Assembly (NCBI GenBank): GCA_000283575.1
Contig: AP012044.1
Location: forward strand, 3,658,001-3,722,000
Source: Oscillibacter valericigenes Sjm18-20
GTDB lineage: Bacteria > Bacillota > Clostridia > Oscillospirales > Oscillospiraceae
DNA: 64,000 nucleotides
Direction of reading: 5' to 3'
Position numbers and translations under genes: made by a program. Under the pieces are notes generated by a model, which saw only the letters and a program-made list of their open reading frames with translations, was not told the DNA's origin and made no database searches. How positions within the stretch are numbered: the first letter of the stretch is position 1; each line of letters begins with the position of its first letter. Below are positions 27,717-36,881 of the stretch, one piece after another.

Positions 27717-30284
27717 CTATACAGTTACGCCTTCTTCCTCGCTGTATAGAAATTCATTCAGAAACAGCGAAACGACTTTGGGATCGAATTGTGTTCCTGC
27801 ATTTTGTTTTAATTCTGCCACTACTTTTTCTATTGGAAGTGCTTTGCGATACACTCGATCGTTTGTCATGGCATCATATGAGTCCGCCACCGCCAGAATG
27901 CGGCAGAGCACAGGAATCTCCTCTCCTTTGAGTTTTCGTGGATAGCCCGTACCATCCCAACGTTCGTGGTGAGAAAGAATCAGTTCCGCAACCAAAGACA
28001 ATTCAGGGGTACTTTGTGCGATCCGATATCCGATCTCAGAATGACGTTTCATGTCTTCCCATTCGATAGCTGTCAGAGCTCCCGGCTTTTGCAAAATATG
28101 TTGAGGGACCCCTACCTTTCCAATGTCATGTAAAACTGCAAGCAGTGCAAGTTCGTTCAATTCTTCTGCATTCAGATTCAACCTCTTGCCTACTGCCTGA
28201 CAATAATCCTTGAGCCGTTCAGCATGTGCCTCCGTTTCCATACTCTTTTCATAAAGTGTTGCCAGCAATGTATTAATTATCGTATTTCGGTAGCTGGAGC
28301 CCTCCAGTAATTTTTGATGATACATCCACTCTTCTGCCTGCCGCATGATGAGCTCCAGGCTTTGTTCAGGCGCCGTCTTAGTAGCGCAGCCAAGAGACAC
28401 GCTGAGCTGGAGCGACTCTTCACGGTTTTTCTCAAATGCACGTCTGGCCTGCTCAATCTTTTTTCCTGCGGTCGCCTGCAATGTGCGGGGCAGAATGATC
28501 AAAAATTCATCTCCGCCCCACCTGGCAATAATGTCACCTTTGCGGCAGATACTTTTAAGAACATATGCAACTCTTTTAAGAAGCCGATCTCCTGCACTGT
28601 GCCCAAACACGTCATTTGTAATTTTGAGGCCGTTGACATCTCCCATGATGACTGCCAGCGGCAATTGATCCGGCGTATCCATCAGCCGAATCTGCTCTTC
28701 CAGAAACCTTCGGTTGTATAGGCCCGTTAATGGGTCATGGTAACTCAAATATAAGATTTGTTTTTGCTGTTCTTTATCATGTCGGACATCCCTGAACACC
28801 ATAACTACGCCAAAAGTCTGGCCGCTGCCATCTCGAATTGGTGCTGCACTGTCCGCAATAGGTACCGGGCGTCCGTCTTTTCGAATCAGCACGGTGTGAT
28901 TCGCCAAACCCACAATTTTTCCGGATTTTAATACAATTTGAATGGGGTTATCAACTTCACACCCGGTTTCCTCACTGCGAAGACGGATAATATCCGCAAA
29001 GGACCTGCCTTGCGCTTCCGTTTCCCTCCAGCCGGTGATTTCAACAGCCGCCTGATTCAAGGAGGTTACATATCCATTGTTATCAGTGGTTATGACCCCA
29101 TCTCCAATGGAATATAAGGTGATTTTCAACCTCTCTTTTTCCATATCGAGTGCTTGCCGGTAATGCTCGCGGTCAGTCGCATCAAAAATAATGGAGAGCA
29201 GCTGTGTTTGATCGCCAAAGTTTACCGGGCATGAATACACGTCTACGAAGCGGATTTCTCCACTGCGCAATTTATGCGGAAACAAAAAATATTTCTGATT
29301 TGCAGAATAGGCCAACATGCGTCGTCGGAGTACTTCCTCTTCCGGAAGTTGATTGATTTCCTGAATTTTCATTGCAAGAAGTTCATTGCGCGTATATCCA
29401 TAAAAAGCGCATGCAGAGGGATTTGCATCCAGGATTTCCCCTGTCTTTGGGTGAATAACTATCATAACAGCATCATGCTCTCTGAACATGGATTCAAAGC
29501 GCTGTAACAGTTCTTCCTTATCTTTTCTAAGGCGCTTTATCTCTGTAATATCGGTACGGGAACCAACTAAATAACCTGTTTTTTCATTATTCAAAACCGG
29601 AGTAAGCTTGGTCAGCCAATCACGGGGACCGCTCCCAAAATCTTGCGTAAGCTCAAATGAAGTATCGGTTCCGCTATCAATACACTGCTGATAACTTTTT
29701 TGAATTTTCAGCCCCAGATCTTTTCCCAATGCTTCTTCTGGTGTTTTCCCGGCAATTTCATTCAAGCCGGTCAATTGGCGATGTACCCGGTTGTTTCTGA
29801 GATATCGAAACGTCCCATTGCTGTACTCCGCAAGAAACATAGCATCCTGGGTGCTGTTAAATATCAACTCCAAATCTTTAATTTCTTTAGCCTGACGCGC
29901 TTGCCTCGGGGCTAAGCGACTCTCCTTTGTTACATCCTGAAGAATCATGATCAGGTGACTTGCGTCGGAATAGTGGATGCTCATTGTTACCAGCCTGTTT
30001 TTTAGCTTAACATTCCAGCTTTTCTCATTTCGCGCAGATACCCGAACTATTTCAGCGTAAAAAGCAGCCCAGTTAAACTCATCTGAAGCACTTAACTCCG
30101 GGTCATTAAACAAACTTTTCCCATAGAGCTTGCTCTTCTCAAACCCCGTAAACACATCAAACGTATTGCTTGCTTCGAGTAAAACAAGATCGATTGGTTG
30201 GCCATTGTCGTCAAAAACTAATTGGTAATAAGCGTAGGCGATAAGTAGTTGTTCAAATAAACTCTGCAAAACGTTTTCGGTCAT
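27717..30284 (-). CDS. PAS-GGDEF-HD-GYP c-di-GMP signalling protein
   Basis: 855 residues with no membrane segment. Several PAS-type sensor regions (about 1-120, 130-250, 265-375 and 390-505) lead into a GGDEF domain with an intact WGGDEF (about residue 586) preceded by RKGD at the inhibitory-site position. An HD-GYP domain follows, with HDIGKVG (about 717) and HHERWDGTGYP (about 773). It could both make and break c-di-GMP; which activity dominates cannot be told. AGGAGGATCG precedes the ATG. Close to a chemotaxis receptor and opposite the end of copy 1 of the IS3 element. Confidence 0.92.
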   Translation of the reverse strand: MTENVLQSLFEQLLIAYAYYQLVFDDNGQPIDLVLLEASNTFDVFTGFEKSKLYGKSLFNDPELSASDEFNWAAFYAEIVRVSARNEKSWNVKLKNRLVTMSIHYSDASHLIMILQDVTKESRLAPRQARQAKEIKDLELIFNSTQDAMFLAEYSNGTFRYLRNNRVHRQLTGLNEIAGKTPEEALGKDLGLKIQKSYQQCIDSGTDTSFELTQDFGSGPRDWLTKLTPVLNNEKTGYLVGSRTDITEIKRLRKDKEELLQRFESMFREHDAVMIVIHPKTGEILDANPSACAFYGYTRNELLAMKIQEINQLPEEEVLRRRMLAYSANQKYFLFPHKLRSGEIRFVDVYSCPVNFGDQTQLLSIIFDATDREHYRQALDMEKERLKITLYSIGDGVITTDNNGYVTSLNQAAVEITGWRETEAQGRSFADIIRLRSEETGCEVDNPIQIVLKSGKIVGLANHTVLIRKDGRPVPIADSAAPIRDGSGQTFGVVMVFRDVRHDKEQQKQILYLSYHDPLTGLYNRRFLEEQIRLMDTPDQLPLAVIMGDVNGLKITNDVFGHSAGDRLLKRVAYVLKSICRKGDIIARWGGDEFLIILPRTLQATAGKKIEQARRAFEKNREESLQLSVSLGCATKTAPEQSLELIMRQAEEWMYHQKLLEGSSYRNTIINTLLATLYEKSMETEAHAERLKDYCQAVGKRLNLNAEELNELALLAVLHDIGKVGVPQHILQKPGALTAIEWEDMKRHSEIGYRIAQSTPELSLVAELILSHHERWDGTGYPRKLKGEEIPVLCRILAVADSYDAMTNDRVYRKALPIEKVVAELKQNAGTQFDPKVVSLFLNEFLYSEEEGVTV

Positions 30285-30535
30285 TTTCGATCCTCCTAAC
30301 CTGTCATATCACTGGTGTGTTTCGAAAAGTTGGCTGAAAATTACATGGATTCTCTGCATTTTGCCTGCGCAATCATTGCCCGTCATAAATTGACCCGTGT
30401 CCCCATAATCTGCCGTCGGGTAAACTTGTACCCTAACTATCTAAAGACTATAACAGTATTTTACAAAATTCAACTATTTTTCCAATAATTACATAAAAAA
30501 GAAAAATACTCCGCAGGAGATTTCCTTTTTAAAGT
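30285..30535. other. Intergenic, nothing recognised
   Basis: I see no supported feature upstream of the GGDEF gene other than its ribosome site; no clear promoter could be picked. Confidence 0.4.
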
Positions 30536-30565
30536 TAAAAAAGGCGGTGCCGATTGGCACCGCCT
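30536..30565 (-). terminator. Strong intrinsic terminator
   Basis: AGGCGGTGCC and complement form a 10-bp stem with a 4-base loop, followed on the minus strand by TTTTTT. It lies about 75 bases after the small membrane protein gene. Confidence 0.85.
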
Positions 30566-30641
30566 CGTAAAACCCATACTCAGGTCACTTTTTTCAGATT
30601 GTCGGCCTTTTTGGCTGGGGCCATAATCAAAAGCCCTATAT

Positions 30642-30995
30642 TTATGGTTTTTTCTGAGTCGCTCTCCATTTGACGTAATAGCGTTTAAGAAATAGGGTAG
30701 GGGTAGCAACACCATATAGTATAAGAAAGGATAACAAATAGCGATTAATACGCTCAGACTCACAAAAAAAACGAATTAAAGCAACACATAGAATTCCCAA
30801 AAACAGTGTCAATATAATTTTCCACAATAGAGACAGTCTGTCGTTTTCAATCCACGTGGGCAGTAAAAAAACGATTAGGCTAAAACTGAACGGATACGCC
30901 CAGGACTTTTGATATAAAGGGATCGGGAAAACAAAAAGCAATGTGAATGCAATTGCGATAAGCAATGGCTTAACAGACTTCCTAATAAAGTCCAT
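30642..30995 (-). CDS. Hypothetical membrane protein
   Basis: 117 residues with about four hydrophobic segments (around 10-28, 33-47, 57-74 and 85-103) and a basic C-terminus. GGAG lies ten bases before the ATG and a strong terminator follows, so it is a credible gene. I recognise no family. Confidence 0.7.
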   Translation of the reverse strand: MDFIRKSVKPLLIAIAFTLLFVFPIPLYQKSWAYPFSFSLIVFLLPTWIENDRLSLLWKIILTLFLGILCVALIRFFCESERINRYLLSFLILYGVATPTLFLKRYYVKWRATQKKP

Positions 30996-31174
30996 CCGTA
31001 AACATCTCCAAATCCAGATATATACTGAAATAAATTCTATACATATATATTTTTATGTTATACCATGCCGACAGTTTGCTGTCAAATGATATGCAGTGGT
31101 AGTATTCCTCCTCGTTTACCGCTAAACACCATTTTATCCCGCGCCCACATTTGCGCCGACGCCCGGCTTTACTG

Positions 31175-33001
31175 TTAGTATTTTCCCAATTTGCCGCCTG
31201 TGAGGGACATCGCTGCTTTGGATGACGCCGTTTGGGCCGGGATACTCCTCATCTGTTCTCCAGTCGGAATCGGCTCTTCTTCCCGAGCGGCAGGATTTCC
31301 ATTTAGCTTGAATACACTGACATAATCCTTCAGGCCGTCGGCCTGAGCAGAAAGTTCTTCGCTGGCCGCCGCGCTTTCCTCGGCAGAGGCCGCGTTGCTC
31401 TGGACAACCTGCGAAATCTGCATAATTCCCTGATTGATCTGCTCCAGAGCCGCCGCCTGTTCGTTTGAAGCGGAGGCAATTGCTCCGACAAGCTCGCCGG
31501 CCTGTGAAACTCCTTCCACAATTTTGCCCAACGCGCTCGCCGTCTCTTTTGCGATATTCGTACCGGCATCCACTTTTTTTATGGAGGTTTCAATCAGCTC
31601 GGTGGTCTCTTTTGCGGCTTGTGCGGACTTGCCAGCGAGATTCCGCACTTCTTCCGCTACCACGGCAAAGCCCTTGCCCGCGCTTCCGGCTCTGGCCGCC
31701 TCCACCGCCGCATTAAGCGCCAAAATATTTGTCTGGAAAGCGATATCCTCAATGACCTTTATGACTTTATTGATGCTCTGTGAGGAGACGTTGATCTCGT
31801 CCATGGCGCGAAGCATTTCCGTCATTTGAGCGCTGCCGGAACTTGCGTCCTTTTCAATCGTTCCTGCCAGCGTATTGGTTTTTTGAGCGTTTTCAGCATT
31901 CTGAGTCGTCTGTGAGGTGATTTCCTCCATCGACGCCGACAGCTCCTCAACCGAGCTGGCCTGTTCGGTCGCGCCCTGAGAAAGCGCCGTACTGGAATCC
32001 GCCACCTGCTTTGCACCGGCGTCCACCTGATCGGCGGATGTGACGATGGACGTCGCCAGATCATGGAATTTCGCCACCAAAGCGGCGAGGGCCTTGCCCA
32101 TGACGTCAAATTCGGATCTCATCGTCATAACGGTGGTAAGATCTCCGGCTGCAATTGCCGCAGTCTTTCGAGCCTGCTCGGCGGTAGTCTCCATTACTTT
32201 GTTGAACGATAAGGCAAGTGTTCCGATTTCATCTTTCCTGTATTTTAATTGCAAGTCTTCTTTGTTCAGAACTTTGCTTGCATCAATGTCGCCGACCGCC
32301 AATAACTCGCCAAATGCCGCAAATTTTTGCATGGGTTTGCTGATCATGCCAGAGATAAAGCGGCTTAAGGTAAAAGAAATTGCAAAGGATATCAAGATTA
32401 CAGCGAGCATCAGGCAAATTGAAAAAATTGCCGATGTCTTGCTGGCCGTGATGTCCTCCTGAGCAAGGGAGACGTTATATTCCGTAAGGGAGGTAAACGC
32501 CTTTGTAGTATCATTGACAACAGATTCCGCCTGAGATATATTTGCGGTCATATCATCAGAGCTTCCACTGGATTTAGCAATGGACAGGTTTTTGCTTATC
32601 ATTTCCAGATATGTAGCATATGTAGACTTAACAGTGTCCAGGTTCTTCTGGTCCTCGTCATTGGAAATTGTATTACTGTATGTCTCAAAGTCTGCTTCCA
32701 TTGCATCAATATAGCCTTCAACCTTTTCAATGTATTGTTTTTTTGCAGCCGCATTGTTTAAATTAACCTGTAGCCCATTCATGGCCTTCCCGAGAGCCAT
32801 AAAATCCGTTTCCGCCTGGGAAGCGTATTTAATTCCCAAGGTACATTGATCATAGGTTACCTGTTGATCGTTAGAGAATTTAAGCAGGTTAAAAATACCC
32901 ACTATGCCAATGACCGTTCCAAGAAGGGCAATAATCAGAAATCCGGTTGACAGCTTTCGAGACACCTTCATATTTTCAAACCGCGTTTTTATTTTTTTCA
33001 T
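31175..33001 (-). CDS. Methyl-accepting chemotaxis protein
   Basis: 608 residues. Two membrane segments (about 15-37 and 193-215) bracket a four-helix-bundle sensor domain; a HAMP domain and a long coiled coil follow. The hairpin tip [17 protein letters not shown], preceded by [14 protein letters not shown], identifies the MCP signalling domain that binds CheW and CheA. AGGAAAGAG precedes the ATG. It is the second gene after cheW, which lies just downstream of the candidate invertible segment. Its ligand is unknown. Confidence 0.95.
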   Translation of the reverse strand: MKKIKTRFENMKVSRKLSTGFLIIALLGTVIGIVGIFNLLKFSNDQQVTYDQCTLGIKYASQAETDFMALGKAMNGLQVNLNNAAAKKQYIEKVEGYIDAMEADFETYSNTISNDEDQKNLDTVKSTYATYLEMISKNLSIAKSSGSSDDMTANISQAESVVNDTTKAFTSLTEYNVSLAQEDITASKTSAIFSICLMLAVILISFAISFTLSRFISGMISKPMQKFAAFGELLAVGDIDASKVLNKEDLQLKYRKDEIGTLALSFNKVMETTAEQARKTAAIAAGDLTTVMTMRSEFDVMGKALAALVAKFHDLATSIVTSADQVDAGAKQVADSSTALSQGATEQASSVEELSASMEEITSQTTQNAENAQKTNTLAGTIEKDASSGSAQMTEMLRAMDEINVSSQSINKVIKVIEDIAFQTNILALNAAVEAARAGSAGKGFAVVAEEVRNLAGKSAQAAKETTELIETSIKKVDAGTNIAKETASALGKIVEGVSQAGELVGAIASASNEQAAALEQINQGIMQISQVVQSNAASAEESAAASEELSAQADGLKDYVSVFKLNGNPAAREEEPIPTGEQMRSIPAQTASSKAAMSLTGGKLGKY

Positions 33002-33078
33002 TTTTTCTCTTTCCTTTCATGCTAGCTTTACATAATATGGCGCTTGAATTCTTGTATTTCGGAGACTGATCTATATAA

Positions 33079-33573
33079 TTACAACTGCGCGGAAACAGTT
33101 TCGTGCTCCTGCTCATTAAGAAGCTTTTCACAGTCCAGCAGCAATATAATATGGTTATCGGTTTTCCCGATTCCTTTTACATATCCCCGTCTTTCGACCG
33201 CGCCGATTTCCGGTGTTGCAGATATTCCCTCATCCGGGATTGTCAATACTTCAGATACACAATCCACAATTAGGCCGGTTGGGATGCCGTCGATACGGAT
33301 TAAAATGATACAGGTTCTGTCTGTATAACCTGCCTTGGGCTTTTTGAAACGAAGCCTTATGTCCATAGCGAGAACAATGCTGCCCCTCAGATTGATGATT
33401 CCTTTGATGTAATTCGGCATTTCCGGCAGCTCCGTAATCGGCTGTATCCCAACGATCTCCACGACGTTTTCAATCTGGATGCCATAAGTCTCCTCGCCGA
33501 TCAAAAACGTCAGAAATCTGCCCTTCATTGCGTTCTTGATGTCGGCTGAAATTTCCTCGAATAGGACCCCCAT
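33079..33573 (-). CDS. cheW: Chemotaxis coupling protein CheW
   Basis: 164 residues, one CheW domain: FLTFLIGEETYGIQIENVVE, then NYIKGIINLRGSIVLAMDIR and LLLDCEKLL. It couples receptors to the CheA kinase. GAGGAAG precedes the ATG. It forms a two-gene unit with the MCP gene and is the gene nearest to the left inverted repeat, 126 bases away. Such a dedicated CheW-receptor pair, outside the main flagellar operon, suggests a specialised sensory branch. Confidence 0.93.
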   Translation of the reverse strand: MGVLFEEISADIKNAMKGRFLTFLIGEETYGIQIENVVEIVGIQPITELPEMPNYIKGIINLRGSIVLAMDIRLRFKKPKAGYTDRTCIILIRIDGIPTGLIVDCVSEVLTIPDEGISATPEIGAVERRGYVKGIGKTDNHIILLLDCEKLLNEQEHETVSAQL

Positions 33574-33698
33574 ACTCTCACTTCCTCAGTATTGTTTTAA
33601 AGTAAACTCTGAGACACCAAACTCCCAAACTTCCAAGCCCGCGTTAACCTTGAATAAACGCGCCGCAATGTGTGATAATGTAGTTGGAATATTATTAT

Positions 33699-33725
33699 AG
33701 TCCGCAGTTTGTCAAAGACTGCGCC
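33699..33725 (+). repeat. Left 27-bp inverted repeat
   Basis: Begins AGTCCGCAGTTTG and ends AGACTGCGCC. It is the exact reverse complement of 35104-35130; similarity stops at both edges. It contains the arms CGCAGT and ACTGCG around nine bases. Confidence 0.9.
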
Positions 33726-33746
33726 CGCATATTTATATAATATATC

Positions 33747-33780
33747 GGCAATTTTGACAAATGGATAAGTCAAAATTGCC
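33747..33780. repeat. 12-bp palindrome upstream of recombinase
   Basis: GGCAATTTTGAC and its exact complement flank ten bases. It could be an attenuator hairpin, an operator or an accessory recombinase site. It contains TTGACA on the plus strand without a matching -10. Confidence 0.6.
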
Positions 33781-33870
33781 CATAAAATTAAAAAACGCGT
33801 TGAAGATGGCTTTTGTGCCCTCTGGATATGAAAAGAATCGGACTGTTTACACGTATTTGGCGGCTTAATC

Positions 33871-33896
33871 GCCGTCAAGATTATAGTCATAAACGA
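33871..33896 (+). repeat. Imperfect direct repeat, copy 1
   Basis: About 20 of 26 bases match 35041-35066 at the end of the recombinase gene (both begin GCCGTCAA and share AGTC and TAAA). The pair flanks the recombinase coding region. It may be a relic of an earlier copy of the gene end. Confidence 0.4.
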
Positions 33897-33909
33897 AAGG
33901 AGTAACATC

Positions 33910-35070
33910 ATGTCAAGAAGAGGCGAAAATGTTTACAAACGCAAGGATGGACGCTGGGAGGGAAGAATTCTTAGGCCGGACGGAAAGTACCGATATGTTT
34001 ACGCGAAGACATATAAGGAAGTTAAGGACAAGCAAAAGAACTATGAGAAATATATAAAGCCACAAGATAATAAGATAGACTGCCCGGTCGCAAACGCGGC
34101 CGGGTTGTTTGACTGTTGGCTGAGCGGTGATATTCTGGATCAGGTAAAACCGTCCACTTATGAAAACTACTACCGCTGTATAAAAAATTACGTTATCCCC
34201 TTTTTTAAAACAACCGGCAACGAGAACCTGTCAGAAATTACAGCGGCTCAATTTACCAAGCACATAAAGAATTATTCTGCGCTTTCAGAATCCTACAAAA
34301 GAAAAATTCTAATAATTTTTAAGACGGCTCTGAAAGAAATTCTGAAAGGCTCTCCGAAATTTTCTGCAATAATGGGTACCGTTATACTACCAAAGGCAGG
34401 TAATAAAGAGGTGCAGGCGTTCTCAATCAATGAGCAGAGGCTGATTGAGAACGCAGCTTATCACTCAAAAGATAAACGCGCACTTGGCATTATACTGACT
34501 TTTTACACCGGTATTCGGCTGGGAGAGCTCTGCGCCCTGAAATGGAACGATATTGATTGTGAAGCGGGTGTCATGTCTGTCACAAAAACAGTAACCCGTG
34601 TAAACTGTTTTCAACCAGGGCGGCATGGAGGCACATTACTGGTGGGTACGCCGAAAAGTCAGAAATCCATACGAAAAATCCCTTTGCCCGAATTTCTTGT
34701 TGATATGTACAAGAAATATATAAGCTTTTGTATGAACGAAAATTGCTACCTTATTTCCGGAACAACCACACCGGAAGATCCCAGATCGTATCAAAAACTG
34801 TATAAAAAAGTGTTGGCTGCTGCCGGTGTAAATAATCGTAAATTTCACGCGATCCGACACACTTTCGCAACGCGTGCAATGGAGCTTGGCATCGACATCA
34901 AGACACTCAGCGAAATATTGGGGCATTCGAATGTTTCAACCACACTCAACATCTATGCGCATTCCCTCATGGAACAGAAAAAAATAGCAATGAACAGATT
35001 TAACGAACTGCATATAACGCATATGGAAAGCACTTTGATCGCCGTCAAAAGTTTAGTCGTAAATGCCTGA
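33910..35070 (+). CDS. Tyrosine recombinase (phage-integrase family)
   Basis: 386 residues. The N-terminus (GENVYKRKDGRWEGR) is an AP2-like arm-binding domain; residues about 55-150 are a SAM-like core-binding domain; the catalytic domain follows with TGIRLGEL (Arg203), HAIRH (His313, Arg316), LGHSNVSTT (His339) and the nucleophile in NIYAHS (Tyr349). All catalytic residues are present, so it should be active. AAAGGAG precedes the ATG. No other phage or conjugation genes are near; it lies alone between perfect inverted repeats, which argues for a DNA invertase role. Confidence 0.93.
   Translation: MSRRGENVYKRKDGRWEGRILRPDGKYRYVYAKTYKEVKDKQKNYEKYIKPQDNKIDCPVANAAGLFDCWLSGDILDQVKPSTYENYYRCIKNYVIPFFKTTGNENLSEITAAQFTKHIKNYSALSESYKRKILIIFKTALKEILKGSPKFSAIMGTVILPKAGNKEVQAFSINEQRLIENAAYHSKDKRALGIILTFYTGIRLGELCALKWNDIDCEAGVMSVTKTVTRVNCFQPGRHGGTLLVGTPKSQKSIRKIPLPEFLVDMYKKYISFCMNENCYLISGTTTPEDPRSYQKLYKKVLAAAGVNNRKFHAIRHTFATRAMELGIDIKTLSEILGHSNVSTTLNIYAHSLMEQKKIAMNRFNELHITHMESTLIAVKSLVVNA
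35041..35066 (+). repeat. Imperfect direct repeat, copy 2
   Basis: Partner of 33871-33896; here it forms the last codons of the recombinase (IAVKSLVVN). The first copy, read in the same frame, gives IAVKIIVIN. Confidence 0.4.
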
Positions 35071-35103
35071 AAGCCCGGTAAAATCAGTTAATTCTTGCTC
35101 AAT

Positions 35104-35130
35104 GGCGCAGTCTTTGACAAACTGCGGACT
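35104..35130 (-). repeat. Right 27-bp inverted repeat
   Basis: Exact reverse complement of 33699-33725, 33 bases after the recombinase stop codon. A TTGACA box inside it faces outward on both sides of the cassette. Confidence 0.9.
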
Positions 35131-35387
35131 TTTTGCATGGAATCCGGGATATTTTCCCCATAGCCACTACAGCCCCAATCGCGGTTTCGCGCCGCGCTGC
35201 GTTTATAAACTGCAATTGTGTTAAATAGAAATTAGGTCTGTAGAAGTTGGAATGAAACAAAAAAGTACCGCGAAATCGCAAAAATAGCAATTCCACGGTA
35301 CTTTGTCGGAGAAGGAGGGACCTCGCACCGGTTTGATCCAGTCTACGCTCTTAGAAGCTCCCTTTACTATTCATTTGAGAGATAGAA
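35131..35387. other. Intergenic, no gene seen
   Basis: No gene. Bases 35307-35325 (CGGAGAAGGAGGGAC) resemble the reverse of a tRNA-Ser 3' end, but no tRNA can be folded around them. Confidence 0.4.
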
Positions 35388-35520
35388 CTGTAAAATTGTG
35401 TCCCCGAACGTGTTCCTGTTTTTACAGACTCGTCCCTATCAGTTGAGATTGGCTGAGAATAAACGATGGCATTCGACCGTATCAAAAGCCCCAGAACTAT
35501 TTGCAGCTCGGGGACTTTTT
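35388..35520 (+). ncRNA. Possible small structured RNA
   Basis: An outer stem CTGTAAAA / TTTTACAG (35388-35395 with 35420-35427) is followed by the shorter pairing CAG..CTG and then by a terminator at 35484-35520, with no coding frame across the region. This is only a shape argument; no RNA family is recognised. Confidence 0.25.
35484..35520 (+). terminator. Intrinsic terminator in the gap
   Basis: AAAAGCCCC and GGGGACTTTTT form the outer stem around a 17-base interior, ending in a T-run. It would end a plus-strand transcript, either from the recombinase 410 bases upstream or from a small RNA. Confidence 0.6.
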
Positions 35521-35726
35521 GTGGTCTGACAGAGACTCTAACCCCGGGCCCACTGCCAGAAGGTGGTGGTACAGATAAATATCAAGAAATATTACCGCAT
35601 TTCAACTGCGTTCACCCTGTTTGTTGCAATTTGTTTTGATTTACCACCACAAAAGCAATCACGATTAAGTATAATGATGGCAGCGACGGCTGCCCGGGAC
35701 AAGCGTGATGGCCATTCGTACAGGTT

Positions 35727-35760
35727 GAAGAAAGCCTCCGGGGGAATAGCCCCGGAGGCT
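35727..35760 (-). terminator. Terminator of the glycan operon
   Basis: AGCCTCCGGGG and its exact complement (11-bp stem, 6-base loop) are followed on the minus strand by TTTCTTC. It lies 125 bases after the last gene of the glycan operon. Confidence 0.75.
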
Positions 35761-35885
35761 ACTCTTATCCGTTTATTCCCAATTCAGGTATATTAATCAT
35801 ATCACAGTCCTCCGAAAAAAGAAAGACTCCTGCAAAGCGCTAATCCGCCTGTTGCTAATAATTTTCTGTGACTTTCTGTCGCCGG

Positions 35886-36701
35886 TTACCTGTCATCCGG
35901 CAAAGGTCGCTCCAGATCCTCCAAAATAAAGCGTAGCGTTTCATCCTTGCTCGGCATTGCTCCATGGCCGCCTTCTGCGCTGTAAAACTCGACGATCAGC
36001 CGTCCGCCGCAATCGACCTGGGCTGCTGTGATTTCGGATAAAAACGGGATGAGCTGCGTCGTTATATCTCTTTCCGCCTGAATATTCTGAATCTGATGAA
36101 TCAAAGGAAAATTGGACTCCCTTTGAAAGAGGGAAATGGCGCGGATCCGCTCATCCAACAACTTTTCCCCCGGTTTCAGTACGGTTTCCTGAAATCGTTT
36201 GACGTGTTCAGCGTAGTAATTGAGAATAATCCACTGGGGGTTGATCGCCGTCGCCTTTCCGTGGAGCATGGATGCAAGTATTGCGGCGGTATAACCGCCT
36301 CCAGACGAGCCGAAAAACAGCGTATCGGACATCTTCACTTCAAACTTATCCAATATGCTCTTAATAATAACGGAGATATCTTCTAAATACCAGCGCTTGT
36401 TGGTTCCATAGCACCAGCAGAGCGTGGCGTCACCGAGGTATACCGTCGGGTCAAAGTACCAGATGCCGCTGCAGGGCAGATCCTGCATCCAGGTATTTCG
36501 GGAAAAAATCGGCAGTTTAGACTTTGCTTTTTCAACTGCCCCTGTGCCAAACACCACCGCCTGATGGCTGCCCTTCCGCCAATTTACCAGAAGCTCGAAT
36601 TTTACACCATTCCATAAAATTTCGTAAATGATCGGCTCCGAGGCCTGAAAGGTTTCCTGCGCAATCTTCGAATACTGAATTGTTTTCGTCTTATATTCCA
36701 T
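35886..36701 (-). CDS. Alpha/beta-hydrolase-like protein of glycan locus
   Basis: 271 residues. LFFGSSGGGYTAAILASML holds a nucleophile elbow with Ser133, and EFYSAEGGHGAMP near the C-terminus offers a histidine; the fold resembles the Asp2-like proteins found with surface glycosylation genes. The substrate is unknown; de-esterification or acetyl transfer on a glycan is a guess. Last gene of the operon; GGAGGAAA precedes the ATG. Confidence 0.65.
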   Translation of the reverse strand: MEYKTKTIQYSKIAQETFQASEPIIYEILWNGVKFELLVNWRKGSHQAVVFGTGAVEKAKSKLPIFSRNTWMQDLPCSGIWYFDPTVYLGDATLCWCYGTNKRWYLEDISVIIKSILDKFEVKMSDTLFFGSSGGGYTAAILASMLHGKATAINPQWIILNYYAEHVKRFQETVLKPGEKLLDERIRAISLFQRESNFPLIHQIQNIQAERDITTQLIPFLSEITAAQVDCGGRLIVEFYSAEGGHGAMPSKDETLRFILEDLERPLPDDR

Positions 36702-36881
36702 CAGGATTTTCCTCCGTTACGCTGCCGCAAGTACCGTATGCAAAATTACTTTGGCGGTTTTTACGATGGTCTTTAAGATACGATGGTTTTCAGCCTGGTC
36801 AATGCTTCGGACTCTGCATACAAGCGCCCGGATTCACTAAAGGCGTTCTTCAAGTCATTTTCTTCGGTGGCTACCCCCCTC

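Larger units (their letters stand above)
33699..35130. mobile_element. Candidate invertible cassette: tyrosine recombinase inside 27-bp inverted repeats
   Basis: 1432 bases bounded by a perfect 27-bp inverted repeat, with a single gene inside, the tyrosine recombinase. Each repeat has the shape of a recombinase crossover site: CGCAGT, nine bases, ACTGCG. Recombination between inverted sites would flip the cassette. At present the recombinase reads away from cheW-mcp; after inversion it would read toward them. A small transposon-like element with terminal repeats is the alternative. Confidence 0.65.

Noticed and set aside
33597..33911. 104-codon minus-strand ORF upstream of cheW
   Set aside because: It spans the left inverted repeat and the recombinase promoter region, has no ribosome site and no protein-like composition.
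33910..35070. Prophage or integrative element marked by the integrase gene
   Set aside because: No capsid, tail, relaxase or other element genes lie nearby, and the flanking repeats are inverted, not direct as expected for integrated elements.
35300..35380. tRNA-Ser-like sequence
   Set aside because: A stretch resembling the 3' end of tRNA-Ser (CGGAGAAGGAGGGAC on the plus strand) is present, but no anticodon arm, D arm or matching acceptor strand can be folded around it.
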